Of a stretch of 43,631 nt of DNA, positions 15,446 through 24,816 are shown piece by piece (the first letter of the stretch is position 1; each line of letters begins with the position of its first letter). Origin of the DNA: Gemmatimonadales bacterium. Lineage in GTDB: Bacteria > Krumholzibacteriota > Krumholzibacteriia > LZORAL124-64-63. The position numbers and the translations under genes were made by a program. Location: contig JAHOYV010000011.1 in the NCBI GenBank assembly GCA_019038745.1, forward strand, positions 1 to 43,631, written 5' to 3'. The notes beneath the pieces are model-generated. The model saw only the letters and a list, made by a program, of their open reading frames with translations, did no database searches and was not told where the DNA came from.

Positions 15446-16069
15446 ATGAGAACGATCCCAATCCTGATGATGCTGCTCATCCTGGCGCTGGCGCTCACCC
15501 CCGGCTGCAGCGACGACGACCTGATGACGGAGGTTGAAGACATCGAACTGCTCGACCAGCCGCAATCGGAGTTCTCGGCGACCGAGGAAATGCATCTGGA
15601 GGTCTACGGCGGCCGGAGCGAATACGGCCAGTACATCGTGAACGAAGGCGAATACGAGAACTCCGTGCAGGACGGGTACTTCGGCGGCTACATCCTTGGT
15701 ACGGAGGGTGCCGAGTCCCCGTTCGATTTGTGGATGACCGGCCTGGACTTCTCGGCGCCCAGCGAATTCCTGGGCAACAAGACACCCTACGCCGGAGGCA
15801 CGCTGGAGTACTCCCTCTGATACTCCCCCGATCCCTGGGATATTCACGACCCTCCCCAGTGGCATGCGAGCATCGCGAATTTCATCGTGCTGACGAGCGA
15901 GAACGGAAATCTGGTGTACGGTCCGTCGAACTCCGACCACGTCCCGGATCCCCGGTTCCGGCCGGGCAACTACTTCCCGAACCTGGCACCGACGCTGTTC
16001 GTCATAAATCTGACCGCAGGGGTGCAGACCGGCGAAGACGGCTCCGTCCCCGGCAGGTGGTACCGCTGA
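15446..16069 (+). pseudogene. Lipoprotein gene with one in-frame TGA
   Basis: ATG 15446 follows GGGGGCGG and starts a lipoprotein signal (ILMMLLILALALTPGC). The frame is open to a TGA at 15818-15820. It then continues in the same frame for 82 more codons of similar composition (YSPDPWDIHDPPQWHASIAN, NYFPNLAPTLFVINLTAG) to a stop at 16069. The context LEYSL-stop-YSPDP suggests that the TGA replaced a Trp or Arg codon. The promoter is intact. The gene may be a young pseudogene, may carry a base-call error, or may make the short 124-residue form. Recoding is possible but other genes here use TGA as a normal stop. No homologous family is recognised. Confidence 0.7.
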
Positions 16070-16099
16070 CGGTACCGTAGGGGCGCTGCTGAAGCGAAC

Positions 16100-16127
16100 T
16101 GTCCCAACCACTTAATCTATCCGAGCG
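16100..16127 (+). repeat. Repeat B, solo end
   Basis: TGTCCCAACCACTTAATC followed by TATCCGAGCG, 30 nt after the stop of the lipoprotein frame and in sense orientation. Confidence 0.6.
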
Positions 16128-16220
16128 AAATGCCGACTTATTGGTAAGGAGGTGGGGCAGTATCGTTCCTTTCGTAAGCTTTCCCAAATTTCGAACAACT
16201 CAAAAGTTGAGCTTTCTGCC

Positions 16221-17408
16221 CTACTCACTCCCTGCCAAAAACACTTCCAACTGTGCCAGAGCGGCCGCCTCGTCCTGCTCCCTGACCAGGGCATGCACGA
16301 GCTGATGTCCGTCCTCGTGCTCGGTGAAGAACAGGAGAAAGTGCTCTGAGACCCCAAGTTGTCGAACCGGCGCACGGCACTGCTGGATCAGTTTTCCCTC
16401 GCTGTCCAGCAACCAGTAGGGTACCGTTTTCTCGTCGGGTCCGGGACGCCCGGTCACTAACACTAAAAGATTTCCGGCTGGAGTTACGTCTAGGTTCGAT
16501 ATCACCGGCCGAGGATACAGCGCCTTGTCATAAGAGTTGACCGCCCGGCCGAATCGTTGCCACCAGGCCGGATCCAGGTCCATCATCATCTCTTCCCGGC
16601 TCTTCTGCCAGCGCTTCAGGTCGTCCCGGGTCACTTCGCCTGCGGGTGGCAGGGGTGTCACCAAGGGATCCAGGGCACGGCCTTCCAGATCGAACACGCG
16701 CAACTGCGGACTCAGACCGTCGCTCCAGACGATTCGGCCCGTCGGAGCGCAGACCCAGGTGAACGAGGGCAGGTACGGCAAGGTGGTGTCCCCCCCGTTG
16801 GGGCTGGTCGAGATGAGCCTGATGTGGTCGGTGCGCAGGATCTCGGGACCGAGCACACCTTGGTCGTCCATGACCGTCAAGGTCTGGGGCATCCGGTACA
16901 AATATATATCGCCTTCGGCTTCGGCTTTCGTGCCGTAGGCGATCTGGACCAGGAAGCGTCCGTCCGGCAGAGGAACCGCCCCCTGGACACCGAACGCCAC
17001 CTGCAGTTGGGGGCTGATCGTGTTCACCAGCGTACCGTCCAGTTGCAACAGGGTCAGCCAGCGGTGGCCACGGAAAAATTCGGTGAAGTAGAGCAGACCC
17101 TCTGGCGTGAAGCCGAAAGTCGCACCGTCGGCCCGCTGTATTTCTCCCGGCCCTTCACCGGACCCGGCCAGGTCACGCAGGTGCTCGCCGGTCGGTGTGA
17201 AAACTTTGATGAGCGAATCACCAGCGTCGAAAACATACAGGTTCCCGTCGGGCCCTTCGGCCACTTGGCTAGGCATCAGGAGCAGGGACTCCTCCTCGTC
17301 CTCTCCGCCGAGGATCAGATGCACTTCAGCATACGTGGGAGCGGCTGAGGTCAGGCAGTAGGTGATGGCCACCAGCAGGAACAAGCTCGATCGGCTCGGT
17401 TGCATCAT
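16221..17408 (-). CDS. Secreted six-bladed beta-propeller protein
   Basis: The 395-residue product has a signal peptide (SLFLLVAITYCLTSAAPTYA) and NHL-like blades: EGPDGNLYVFDAGDSLIKVF, GSGEGPGEI, FTPEGLLYFTEF, TPAGNLLVLVTG. The GxGEGPGE motif is typical of the six-bladed propeller family abundant in FCB genomes. These are presumed to bind ligands or proteins. No catalytic residues are known. Its ATG directly abuts the stop of the ASST-like gene (TGA-ATG), so translation is coupled. A distant relative lies at 41715. Confidence 0.8.
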   Translation of the reverse strand: MMQPSRSSLFLLVAITYCLTSAAPTYAEVHLILGGEDEEESLLLMPSQVAEGPDGNLYVFDAGDSLIKVFTPTGEHLRDLAGSGEGPGEIQRADGATFGFTPEGLLYFTEFFRGHRWLTLLQLDGTLVNTISPQLQVAFGVQGAVPLPDGRFLVQIAYGTKAEAEGDIYLYRMPQTLTVMDDQGVLGPEILRTDHIRLISTSPNGGDTTLPYLPSFTWVCAPTGRIVWSDGLSPQLRVFDLEGRALDPLVTPLPPAGEVTRDDLKRWQKSREEMMMDLDPAWWQRFGRAVNSYDKALYPRPVISNLDVTPAGNLLVLVTGRPGPDEKTVPYWLLDSEGKLIQQCRAPVRQLGVSEHFLLFFTEHEDGHQLVHALVREQDEAAALAQLEVFLAGSE

Positions 17409-18674
17409 TCACTCCGAGGGGTATAGTCCGGGGTTTTCTGGTCCGGAGATTGCCGTCTTCGTTGGTTTTTGAATGTTTTGGATATAATTCAACGAATATC
17501 TCCTCATTCGGATTATATTCGCCCTATGGCCTTTATTGTTTTTATGCGGAGTATAGAAATCCCAAACAACTTCTCCAGATGGTAATACTTCAAACACCCT
17601 TCCCTTATTTGATTCGGTGATCAAGGTGTTCCCGTTCGGCAATCTCTGACTCGTCCCTCTGGTGGTTGAATAAAAATTCTTCAACTCCGGGTCGCGATAC
17701 TCCCATACGATTTCTTTTGAAAGAGGGTTCATTTCAACTACACGAGACCATTCTCTGCCCAGCCCATTGTCAAAAATCAATATATTACCGTTTTCCAACA
17801 TTGTCGCATCATGAGGGCCTGACAACTCTCCCTGTCCCCATGTCCAGACTACTCTCTTTTTTTCCCAATCAATTATCGCCACGGTATCCTGGTGCCTCAT
17901 GGTGACAATGATATTGCCCCGTGAATATATCGGGGAATTTGCCTCAAGGCCTATCCATTCCACTGTATTGGTATGGACAAGATCAATATGCTTGACCTTT
18001 AAGTAATCCGACTCCTTGACCTTTTGCAGTTTAAACCCGGGAGTGCCATTCAATAAATCATACAAGGAAAGGCTGTCTATTACTTCACCATGTTCCGAGA
18101 GGGTCGCGATCCGGTTGTCTAAAACCGGTGTTTTGGAATGCAGTTCGGGAATACTTCGATGATCGAACAACAAGGTCAACAGGGGTTTCCCGGCCGAGAA
18201 ATGTATTTCGTGATGTGCCTGGATTGAAATTTCTTCCAGCTTTTCTCCCTGCCATGACAATTTAAGAATCGCTCTGTTTTCAAAGGGGTCTTCGAGTGAA
18301 GCTTTCTCTTTCGTTTTTTTCTGCCCGATAACAAGGAACGTGCCGTCAGGCAACAGTTCGAAATCCTGCCAAATCCTGAAAGTATGGTCGTGCCATGATT
18401 GAACAATGTTTCCCTTATGGTCCAACAACTCCGCCAGGCATAAACTTCTGGTGACATACAGATTGTATCCAGGACAGGAAACCTCTTCGTTGTTTTCAAC
18501 AACACCACTTTCCTGCCCAGATTGCGTTTTGGAGAAACTCACGTAAGGTAAGGACCTTAGCTGGTCCTTGATTTGGTTTAAGTCGACTTGTTTTTCCTTA
18601 TCCACATTTTGGGAACATCCGGAAAAAACAACCAGGAAAATCCATAGAATACTTTGTGTTGTTTTGTTGACCAT
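17409..18674 (-). CDS. Arylsulfotransferase (ASST)-like lipoprotein
   Basis: The 421-residue product starts MVNKTTQSILWIFLVVFSGC, a lipoprotein signal. The propeller body has the family core GPHDATMLENGNILIFDNG, followed by EMNPLSKEIVWEY, TSQRLPNGNTLITESNKGRV and FEVLPSGEVVWDF. ASST enzymes transfer sulfate between aromatic compounds in the periplasm, and many relatives are uncharacterised. The HD in GPHDA is the conserved histidine context. ATG 18674 is favoured over 18710 because it opens the signal. The gene forms a two-gene unit with the propeller gene. It is AT-richer than the surrounding DNA. The chemistry is inferred from the family. Confidence 0.8.
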   Translation of the reverse strand: MVNKTTQSILWIFLVVFSGCSQNVDKEKQVDLNQIKDQLRSLPYVSFSKTQSGQESGVVENNEEVSCPGYNLYVTRSLCLAELLDHKGNIVQSWHDHTFRIWQDFELLPDGTFLVIGQKKTKEKASLEDPFENRAILKLSWQGEKLEEISIQAHHEIHFSAGKPLLTLLFDHRSIPELHSKTPVLDNRIATLSEHGEVIDSLSLYDLLNGTPGFKLQKVKESDYLKVKHIDLVHTNTVEWIGLEANSPIYSRGNIIVTMRHQDTVAIIDWEKKRVVWTWGQGELSGPHDATMLENGNILIFDNGLGREWSRVVEMNPLSKEIVWEYRDPELKNFYSTTRGTSQRLPNGNTLITESNKGRVFEVLPSGEVVWDFYTPHKNNKGHRANIIRMRRYSLNYIQNIQKPTKTAISGPENPGLYPSE

Positions 18675-18986
18675 TACCCCAATCCCACACCAAGTGTCTT
18701 TCTGACTCAATTACGATTGTTTCCTTTTGTCCGGCCAATCCGAACACCCCATCCAATTGGCCGGGCCCGATGATAATTTCTACTTCTTTTTGACAATTGT
18801 GCCAACCAAATATTCCATTCGATGCAAAGTTGTTTCGGAATTGATGATATAATTGCCCGGCAAGGGAATCCCTCCCAGCACGATCAAACGGTCAGAGCGG
18901 AATCTCCTTGATTTTTTCGCCCCCTGCGTCACAATCCCCTTCCTCCGAAATGGTCGTTTTGCTGCCCGCTTGTGAAGGAGAGTCCG
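18675..18986. other. Divergent intergenic region with extended -10
   Basis: TGATATAAT at 18845-18853 faces the prolyl oligopeptidase gene, 134 nt before its start. TTGACA at 18790-18795 has only a weak TATTCC 15 bp later. No promoter for the minus-strand gene was clear. No RNA structure recognised. Confidence 0.4.
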
Positions 18987-21071
18987 ATGCGCCTTGGAAA
19001 AATCGCTCTGATAATTTGCGTCCTGCTAACCGCTGTATCCTGTTTTGCAGCCGCCGAGTCGGCTGTCACCGATCCCTACCTCTGGCTCGAGGAAGTCGAC
19101 GGGGAAAAGGCCCTGCAATGGGTTGAAGAGCGCAGCGCGGCCGACACGGCCGAGCTTGAGGCGGTGACTGAATTCAACGGGATCCACGAGAAGCTGCTGG
19201 AGATCTACAACTCCAGCGATCGCATCCCCTATCCCGCAGTTCGGGGTGAATGGATCTACAACTTCTGGCAGGACAAGGATCACGTGCGCGGTATCTGGCG
19301 TCGCACAGGGCTTGAGCAGTACCTGACCGATGCCCCGAAATGGGAAACAGTGATCGACGTGGATGCTTTGGCCAAGGCTGAGGATGAAAATTGGGTATGG
19401 AAGGGCGCCGGCGGCCTGTACCCGGACTACGAGCGTTTTTTGATTACCCTGTCTCGCGGCGGCGGCGATGCCACGGTGGCACGCGAGTTCGACACTGTAA
19501 CCAAAACATTTGTGACCGATGGCTTCATCGTGCCGGAGGCCAAGTCCCAGGTAGGATGGAAAGACGAGAACACCCTCTGGATCGGCACCGATTTCGGCGA
19601 GGGGTCTCTGACCAGTTCCGGCTATCCTCGTCTGGTCAAGGAGTGGAAGCGGGGAACGGCCCTGGAAAGCGCCGGCACCATCTTCGAAGGCTCAATTGAT
19701 GATGTCTCGGTTAGCGCCTACAGCATGCACACCCCCGAAGGGCGTTACGATATCGTCACCAGCACTCCGGAATTCTTCAAGGGCACTACCTATTTGATGC
19801 GGGACGGAAAACTGGTGAAGTTGGAAATCCCCGAAGACGCGGAAATGCAGGGGATCTTCAAGGGACAGCTCCTGGTTTCTCTGCGCACCGACTGGACGAC
19901 CGGCGGAAAAACCTACCCGCAGGATGCCCTGCTGGCTATCGGATTGGACGCATTTCTGGAAGGCGGCCGCGAGTTCTCCCTGCTCTTCCAGCCCGAAGAC
20001 AGGGTTGCTTTGAGCGGGGTCATGAGAACCCGCAATCACCTGTTGGTAACCACCATGGACAACGTGCGCGGCAAACTTTACAAGCACATGCTGAGCGATG
20101 GGACCTGGAGTCGGGAAGAGGTCCTCATGCCGGGCCTGGGCACTGTCCGGGTCGTGGGCACCAACAAAGTGAATGACGTTTTCTTCGTCAGTTACACCGA
20201 TTTTCTTACACCCTCGAGCCTGTATGTCGTGCGCGACGGGAAAACGTTGCAGAAGGCCAAGAGCACTCCCGAATACTTCGACGCCACGGGCATGAAGGTG
20301 GATCAGTACGAGGCCACATCCGCCGACGGCACGAAGATTCCCTACTTCATCTTTACGCCCAAGGATTATCAGGCCAACGGAAAGAACCCGACCCTGCTCT
20401 ATGGTTACGGCGGCTTCGAGATCTCCATGCGGCCCAGATACTCGGCCACAACCGGCACCGCCTGGGTAGGACGCGGGGGCGTGCACGTATTGGCGAATAT
20501 CCGGGGTGGAGGCGAGTTCGGCCCCAAGTGGCATCAGGCGGCCATGAAGGAGAAGCATCAGACGACATTCGATGACTTTATTGCCGTGGCCGAAGACCTG
20601 ATCGCCCGCAAGGTCACGTCGCCGAAACATCTGGGAATCGTCGGCGGGTCAAACGGCGGCTTGTTGGTGGGGGCCTGCTTCGTGCAGCGACCGGAATTAT
20701 TCGGGGCTGTGGTGTGTCAGGTGCCGTTGCTGGATATGCAGCGCTATAACAAGCTGTTGGCAGGAGCCAGCTGGATGGCCGAGTACGGCAATCCCGATAC
20801 CGAGGACTGGGAGTACATCAAGACCTGGTCCCCGTACCACAATCTGGATGAGAAAAAGACCTATCCAAAAGTGTTCTTTACCACCTCCACGCGAGATGAT
20901 CGGGTGCATCCTGGACACGCGCGAAAGATGGTCAAGAAGATGACCGACATGGGCAAGGATGTTTACTATTATGAAAACACCGAGGGTGGCCACGGAGGAG
21001 CGGCCAATTTGAACCAGCGTGCCTATATGTGGGCGTTGACCTATGCCTATATGTGGAAAATGGTGAGGTAA
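18987..21071 (+). CDS. Exported prolyl oligopeptidase (S9A)
   Basis: The 694-residue product is a serine peptidase that cuts short peptides after proline. It has a signal peptide (IALIICVLLTAVSCFAAA). The N-terminal segment DPYLWLEEVDGEKALQWVEE is typical, then comes a seven-bladed propeller (about residues 75-410), then the alpha/beta hydrolase. Catalytic residues are readable: Ser555 in GGSNGG, Asp637/638 in TRDDRVHPGH and His669 in EGGHGG. YGYGGF and NIRGGGEFG complete the oxyanion region. AAGGAGAG at 18973-18980 fixes the ATG at 18987. A strong hairpin terminates the gene at 21083. A cysteine after the signal (SCFAAAE) might be lipidated, but the lipobox is weak. Confidence 0.93.
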   Translation: MRLGKIALIICVLLTAVSCFAAAESAVTDPYLWLEEVDGEKALQWVEERSAADTAELEAVTEFNGIHEKLLEIYNSSDRIPYPAVRGEWIYNFWQDKDHVRGIWRRTGLEQYLTDAPKWETVIDVDALAKAEDENWVWKGAGGLYPDYERFLITLSRGGGDATVAREFDTVTKTFVTDGFIVPEAKSQVGWKDENTLWIGTDFGEGSLTSSGYPRLVKEWKRGTALESAGTIFEGSIDDVSVSAYSMHTPEGRYDIVTSTPEFFKGTTYLMRDGKLVKLEIPEDAEMQGIFKGQLLVSLRTDWTTGGKTYPQDALLAIGLDAFLEGGREFSLLFQPEDRVALSGVMRTRNHLLVTTMDNVRGKLYKHMLSDGTWSREEVLMPGLGTVRVVGTNKVNDVFFVSYTDFLTPSSLYVVRDGKTLQKAKSTPEYFDATGMKVDQYEATSADGTKIPYFIFTPKDYQANGKNPTLLYGYGGFEISMRPRYSATTGTAWVGRGGVHVLANIRGGGEFGPKWHQAAMKEKHQTTFDDFIAVAEDLIARKVTSPKHLGIVGGSNGGLLVGACFVQRPELFGAVVCQVPLLDMQRYNKLLAGASWMAEYGNPDTEDWEYIKTWSPYHNLDEKKTYPKVFFTTSTRDDRVHPGHARKMVKKMTDMGKDVYYYENTEGGHGGAANLNQRAYMWALTYAYMWKMVR

Positions 21072-21082
21072 ATCTATTGACT

Positions 21083-21114
21083 GGTCGTCCGGATCTTGCG
21101 GGATCCGGACGACC
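21083..21114 (+). terminator. Perfect 13-bp hairpin after prolyl oligopeptidase
   Basis: GGTCGTCCGGATC, loop TTGCGG, GATCCGGACGACC, 12 nt after the stop. No T-run follows. Confidence 0.75.
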
Positions 21115-21186
21115 CGTCTCTCGCATCTCTTCAACGGTTGGACTATTGAGAACCCTGCAGAAATAATCTTGGGTCTGCTGTATTGG

Positions 21187-21195
21187 TGATATAAT
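21187..21195 (+). promoter_or_regulatory. Extended -10 promoter
   Basis: TGATATAAT, 62 nt before ATG 21257. A TTGGGT 15 bp upstream is a weak -35. Confidence 0.5.
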
Positions 21196-21256
21196 GATCG
21201 CTGGCCGGATCTAGATTGCCGACTTCCAACTGGGTCAAGTTTTCAGGGGAACCAGA

Positions 21257-23983
21257 ATGAAAGAATTTTCAATCGCCATCGTTTTGACCGTGATTTTTTC
21301 CGCTTTTGCGGTTATTGCGATAGTGAGTGCCGAACCTCTGCCAAATCTAATCAACGTGGACCAACTGACCGGGCCATCCCTCGACAAGTTCTCCGCTCCC
21401 GCTAAAGCAGCCACCGACTCCCTGTACTTGCTGGGAGGTCCCGGTGTCCTGTCCGGAAAATTCCAGAATGAGGACGGACTGCCCGATCGTCAGGGCTGGA
21501 CCGGCATCGACCTCAATCAAGAGACTGAGTTCCACTGGCAGGTCAGCACTTTCAACGCCGGGGACCTGGATCCCGGAACGGCCGACAACCGCGCTTGGTG
21601 GTGCGGCAGCTATTTCGAGTCCTGTAATGCCGAGGATCCAGCCGAAGGCTACGGAGACTACTGGCGCCAATATCTGGACTGGTACGGGACGGTGCCCGAT
21701 CCCCTCAGCAACGTCACCGTTCGCATCCAGGCCGTAATCAGCTACGACATCGAGCCGGGAGAGGATTACCTCTTTCTGCAGGTGGACGACTCCGAATGGA
21801 TGGAGAACCTGGATTCGTTTACCTACCAGGGAACCGCTGAGATCGTGAACCTAACCGCAACCCTCACACCGGACTACTTCGTCGGCGAACTGGGAGACCA
21901 GGTTCACTTGCGCTGGGCCGTTCTATCAGACGGCGCCTGGTCGGACGAGGATTGCAGGTGGCCATCGGCCGGCGCCGCCCAAATCGACTTGATCCAGGTC
22001 CACTTCGACCAAGGCCTCGGTGAAATTCAGATGGGACACACGGAAACCTTAGAGCCCGGCGTTCCTCTGCAATGGGAGCCCTCGGTGCCGCAAGGTCCAG
22101 GAGATTTTTCCCAAGTCCTGTCTCTGCTCGGGGATGCCGATCCTACCGCCGGGAACAACACCCCCCAGTTCGTTTTCATTGACGACGGTGTGGTCGTACC
22201 GGGTACCGGAGGCTATCCCTGCACAACTCACTGCTATGGGCCAGGGGGATATATCGTCAACCCGGAAGGTGGTCTCGCCGGCCAGTTTGAATGTGTAGCC
22301 AGCGAGATCTGGTCACCGGTTCTGACCGTTCCGGTCGGTGGTTGGGATAGTGCATTATTCTCCTTCGACCACTACGTGCACGCCGAACTGAATAACGGCG
22401 GACCTTTCGTTCTAGGCCTTTGGCATGTCCGGTCGACCGACGATCCGGCGGGCCAGACCGGATGGTCCGAGTGGCGGGACCGAAATTTCGCTCTCTGGGG
22501 AGATCCGCGATACGTGAGGGAAAGCCAGAACGTCACCGACCTCCTGGTACCTGGATTCACCCATGTACAACTTGCTCTGGGAGTAAGGGATTACTACTCC
22601 ATTGGAGCCACTGATGGTACCCCGGCTCCCTACTTCGACAACGTCTCCCTCAAGGTCTACAAGAACGTGGAGCCCTCGGCCCTGCTGGTACGATCCGACG
22701 GCAGTGGTGACTTCCCGACCATCCAGGCGGCGATCAACGCAGTCGCATCCCAAGACACAGTCCTGCTGGCCGATGGCGTCTTTACCGGTGACGGCAACCG
22801 GGATCTCTATTTCATGGGCAAGGACATCGTGATCTGCTCCCAAAGCGGAAAACCCGAGGATTGCATCATCGATTTGGAGGGGGCGCCAGGAGATCTCCAC
22901 CGGGGATTCTTGTTCACTTACGAGGAGGGACCCGGTTCGGTGATTTCCAGTGTGACGATAACCGGCGGCTTCCAGGATATCGGTTCCACTTCCTTCACCA
23001 GCAATAACTACAGCGGAGGAGCCATTGCCTGCCGTCCGGGGTCCTCACCGACCATCAACAACTGCATCTTCAGCGCCAACAGCGCTGTCGGGAACTATCA
23101 GCAAGGCGGCGCAATTTTCTGTGACGACGCCAGCCCTCTGATCAGCGACTGTATCTTCAGCGGCAACACGGCCTGGGGTGGTGGCGCAATCGGGGCCACG
23201 GGTATATCCAGCCCGGTGATCAACAACTGCCTATTCGTCGGCAACGAGGCACTCACTTTCGCCGGAGCAGTGTTTGCCTATTACGCGGATGTCCATTTCA
23301 CCGTCAGCTCCAGTACCTTCTACGGGAACATCAATCCTGCAGCCTCCGCCACCCTGGTCTCCTACCGCAACGGACGATTCGACATCGACCACACCATCAT
23401 CGCCTTCGGCAGCAGCGGGTACGCCGCCGCTGCCTCCGACACTACGGATTTCCAATTCACTTGCAGCAACATCTACGGAAACACCATTGGCGACTGGTAC
23501 GGGTATTTCGCCAACCAACTCGGGGATTTCGGGAACATCAGCTATGATCCGCTATTCTGCCTGGAGAAAAATCCCGCCCTGCCCTACGGCATCGATGAGA
23601 ATTCGCCCTGTCGGTCCACCTTCAATCCGACCTGTGGCCTGGTCGGCTACTATCCCATCGGCTGCGGAGACTGGAGCGCGGCGGAAAATCATCCGGCCAC
23701 TCACGAAAGAGCTCGGCTCCTACCCAGCTACCCGAATCCGTTCAATCCGCAGACAACCGTTTCTTTCAATCTGCCGAGCACTGCGTTGGTTGGGTTACGC
23801 GTATTCAGCCTGGACGGCCGACTAGTAGCGACCCTGATCAACGAAACGATGTCGGCCGGCCCGCACGAGATCAAATGGAACGGCCGGGATGACCAGGGGC
23901 GGGCAGTGGCCTCAGGTGTCTTCTTCTGTCGGTTGAAAGCCGGCCCGGATGCAGACTCGATCCGGATCGTTTTGCTGAAATAG
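21257..23983 (+). CDS. Large secreted protein: beta-helix plus PNPFNP sorting domain
   Basis: The 908-residue product has a signal peptide (FSIAIVLTVIFSAFAVIAIV). The N-terminal 470 residues are shared in pattern with the 25776 protein (GWTxxDxxQxTExxWxV, WCG, EEDP-type, GTV, CYGPGGYIV, PAPYFDNV). This region is followed by a right-handed beta-helix (about 480-780) with RSDGSGDFPTIQAAINAV, SPTINNCIFSANSA and SPLISDCIFSGNTA, as in pectate-lyase-like surface proteins. The C-terminus is YPNPFNPQTTVSFNLPS, VFSLDGRLVATL, WNGRDDQGRAVASGVF, the FlgD-like sorting domain. No catalytic residues of a lyase were identified, so carbohydrate binding or structural use is as likely as catalysis. Export to the surface is inferred. 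Confidence 0.82.
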   Translation: MKEFSIAIVLTVIFSAFAVIAIVSAEPLPNLINVDQLTGPSLDKFSAPAKAATDSLYLLGGPGVLSGKFQNEDGLPDRQGWTGIDLNQETEFHWQVSTFNAGDLDPGTADNRAWWCGSYFESCNAEDPAEGYGDYWRQYLDWYGTVPDPLSNVTVRIQAVISYDIEPGEDYLFLQVDDSEWMENLDSFTYQGTAEIVNLTATLTPDYFVGELGDQVHLRWAVLSDGAWSDEDCRWPSAGAAQIDLIQVHFDQGLGEIQMGHTETLEPGVPLQWEPSVPQGPGDFSQVLSLLGDADPTAGNNTPQFVFIDDGVVVPGTGGYPCTTHCYGPGGYIVNPEGGLAGQFECVASEIWSPVLTVPVGGWDSALFSFDHYVHAELNNGGPFVLGLWHVRSTDDPAGQTGWSEWRDRNFALWGDPRYVRESQNVTDLLVPGFTHVQLALGVRDYYSIGATDGTPAPYFDNVSLKVYKNVEPSALLVRSDGSGDFPTIQAAINAVASQDTVLLADGVFTGDGNRDLYFMGKDIVICSQSGKPEDCIIDLEGAPGDLHRGFLFTYEEGPGSVISSVTITGGFQDIGSTSFTSNNYSGGAIACRPGSSPTINNCIFSANSAVGNYQQGGAIFCDDASPLISDCIFSGNTAWGGGAIGATGISSPVINNCLFVGNEALTFAGAVFAYYADVHFTVSSSTFYGNINPAASATLVSYRNGRFDIDHTIIAFGSSGYAAAASDTTDFQFTCSNIYGNTIGDWYGYFANQLGDFGNISYDPLFCLEKNPALPYGIDENSPCRSTFNPTCGLVGYYPIGCGDWSAAENHPATHERARLLPSYPNPFNPQTTVSFNLPSTALVGLRVFSLDGRLVATLINETMSAGPHEIKWNGRDDQGRAVASGVFFCRLKAGPDADSIRIVLLK

Positions 23984-24011
23984 CCGCCGGAACACGATGA
24001 CCACCATGGCA

Positions 24012-24593
24012 TCAGCAATCCGCTACGAAGACATACTCGAAGTACTCAATGTCCCGCTCGTACTTCCGTGCCACCAGATCGCGGGTCTCCGCGTCATAGT
24101 AGCTGCCGTAGGGTCGGTGCTGGGTTGTGTTGTACCGGCCCAGGCCGGGGTTATCGATGCCGAGCCGGGTACAGACAGTCGCGAAGTCGGCCGCCATATT
24201 TTCCACGCGGCCTATGAAGTCCATGTCCAGCCGACCGTCCACGCTCAGCCAGTCAAGTTGGTTCCAGTGTAGAAAGCGGCCCCCGCCTGCCTTGTGGTCC
24301 AGCTCCTGCTCCCATACTCGGCGGATCCACTGCGAGAAGGGTAGCAGGGTCTGCGGAGGGGTTTTCCCTCGGCGGAAGGTGTAGAGCGAGACAAGTCGGT
24401 CCCAGGGATTGCGCACGAAGGAGAATTTGAAGTAGCTTTGCCACTGCTCGAGGGTGCGGGTCTGCAGAAAGAGTTGCTGCTGCTCCTGCAGGCTGGGGTG
24501 CATCTGCACGTCGAAGCCCAGTGCCTTCTCCACCGAGATACCGCCACACTTGTTGATGTGTACGAAGACACACTGCAGATGGTGGTCAATCAC
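24012..24593 (-). CDS. PAPS-dependent carbohydrate sulfotransferase (family 2)
   Basis: The 193-residue product is a cytosolic sulfotransferase. The 5'-phosphosulfate loop is seen at VFVHINKCGGISVEKAL (about residues 9-25, with Lys15 and the GG pair). The 3'-phosphate site is FSFVRNPWDRLVSLY (Arg61, Ser69). IGRVENMAADF and YEYVFVADC-like C-terminal elements match the HS2ST/chondroitin group. It probably adds sulfate to a surface glycan. The GTG at 24593 has GAGG 6 nt upstream. It has no signal peptide. It lies convergent with the large secreted protein gene and 291 nt from the outer-membrane protein gene. No PAPS synthesis genes are in the window. Confidence 0.85.
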   Translation of the reverse strand: MIDHHLQCVFVHINKCGGISVEKALGFDVQMHPSLQEQQQLFLQTRTLEQWQSYFKFSFVRNPWDRLVSLYTFRRGKTPPQTLLPFSQWIRRVWEQELDHKAGGGRFLHWNQLDWLSVDGRLDMDFIGRVENMAADFATVCTRLGIDNPGLGRYNTTQHRPYGSYYDAETRDLVARKYERDIEYFEYVFVADC

Positions 24594-24816
24594 CGGTGAC
24601 CTCGCCGATCAGGAAAGGGATGTCTTGTATTAACCACGGCAGCCCGGAGATGGACTCCATTCGGGGGGCAGTTCAGCAACCGGTTCATGGTGGATTCCCA
24701 ACGTTTAATATTGTGGCCAGCCTTTGCTGAAAATGGAGGAACCTCTAGGTCGAGTCTGAAGCTTAACGAGAGTTCCCCTTTGGGTTCAAGATAATTCAGA
24801 GGCACAAAAAATTTTT

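Noticed and set aside
15818..15860. Selenocysteine insertion at the in-frame TGA
   Set aside because: No convincing SECIS-like hairpin with a G-rich loop was seen after the codon, and a lipoprotein of unknown family gives no reason for Sec. A nonsense change is simpler.
15347..16111. 254-codon minus-strand frame opposite the interrupted lipoprotein gene
   Set aside because: It is open mainly because the plus-strand gene is GC-rich. It has no signal, no family pattern and would cover the promoter at 15356.
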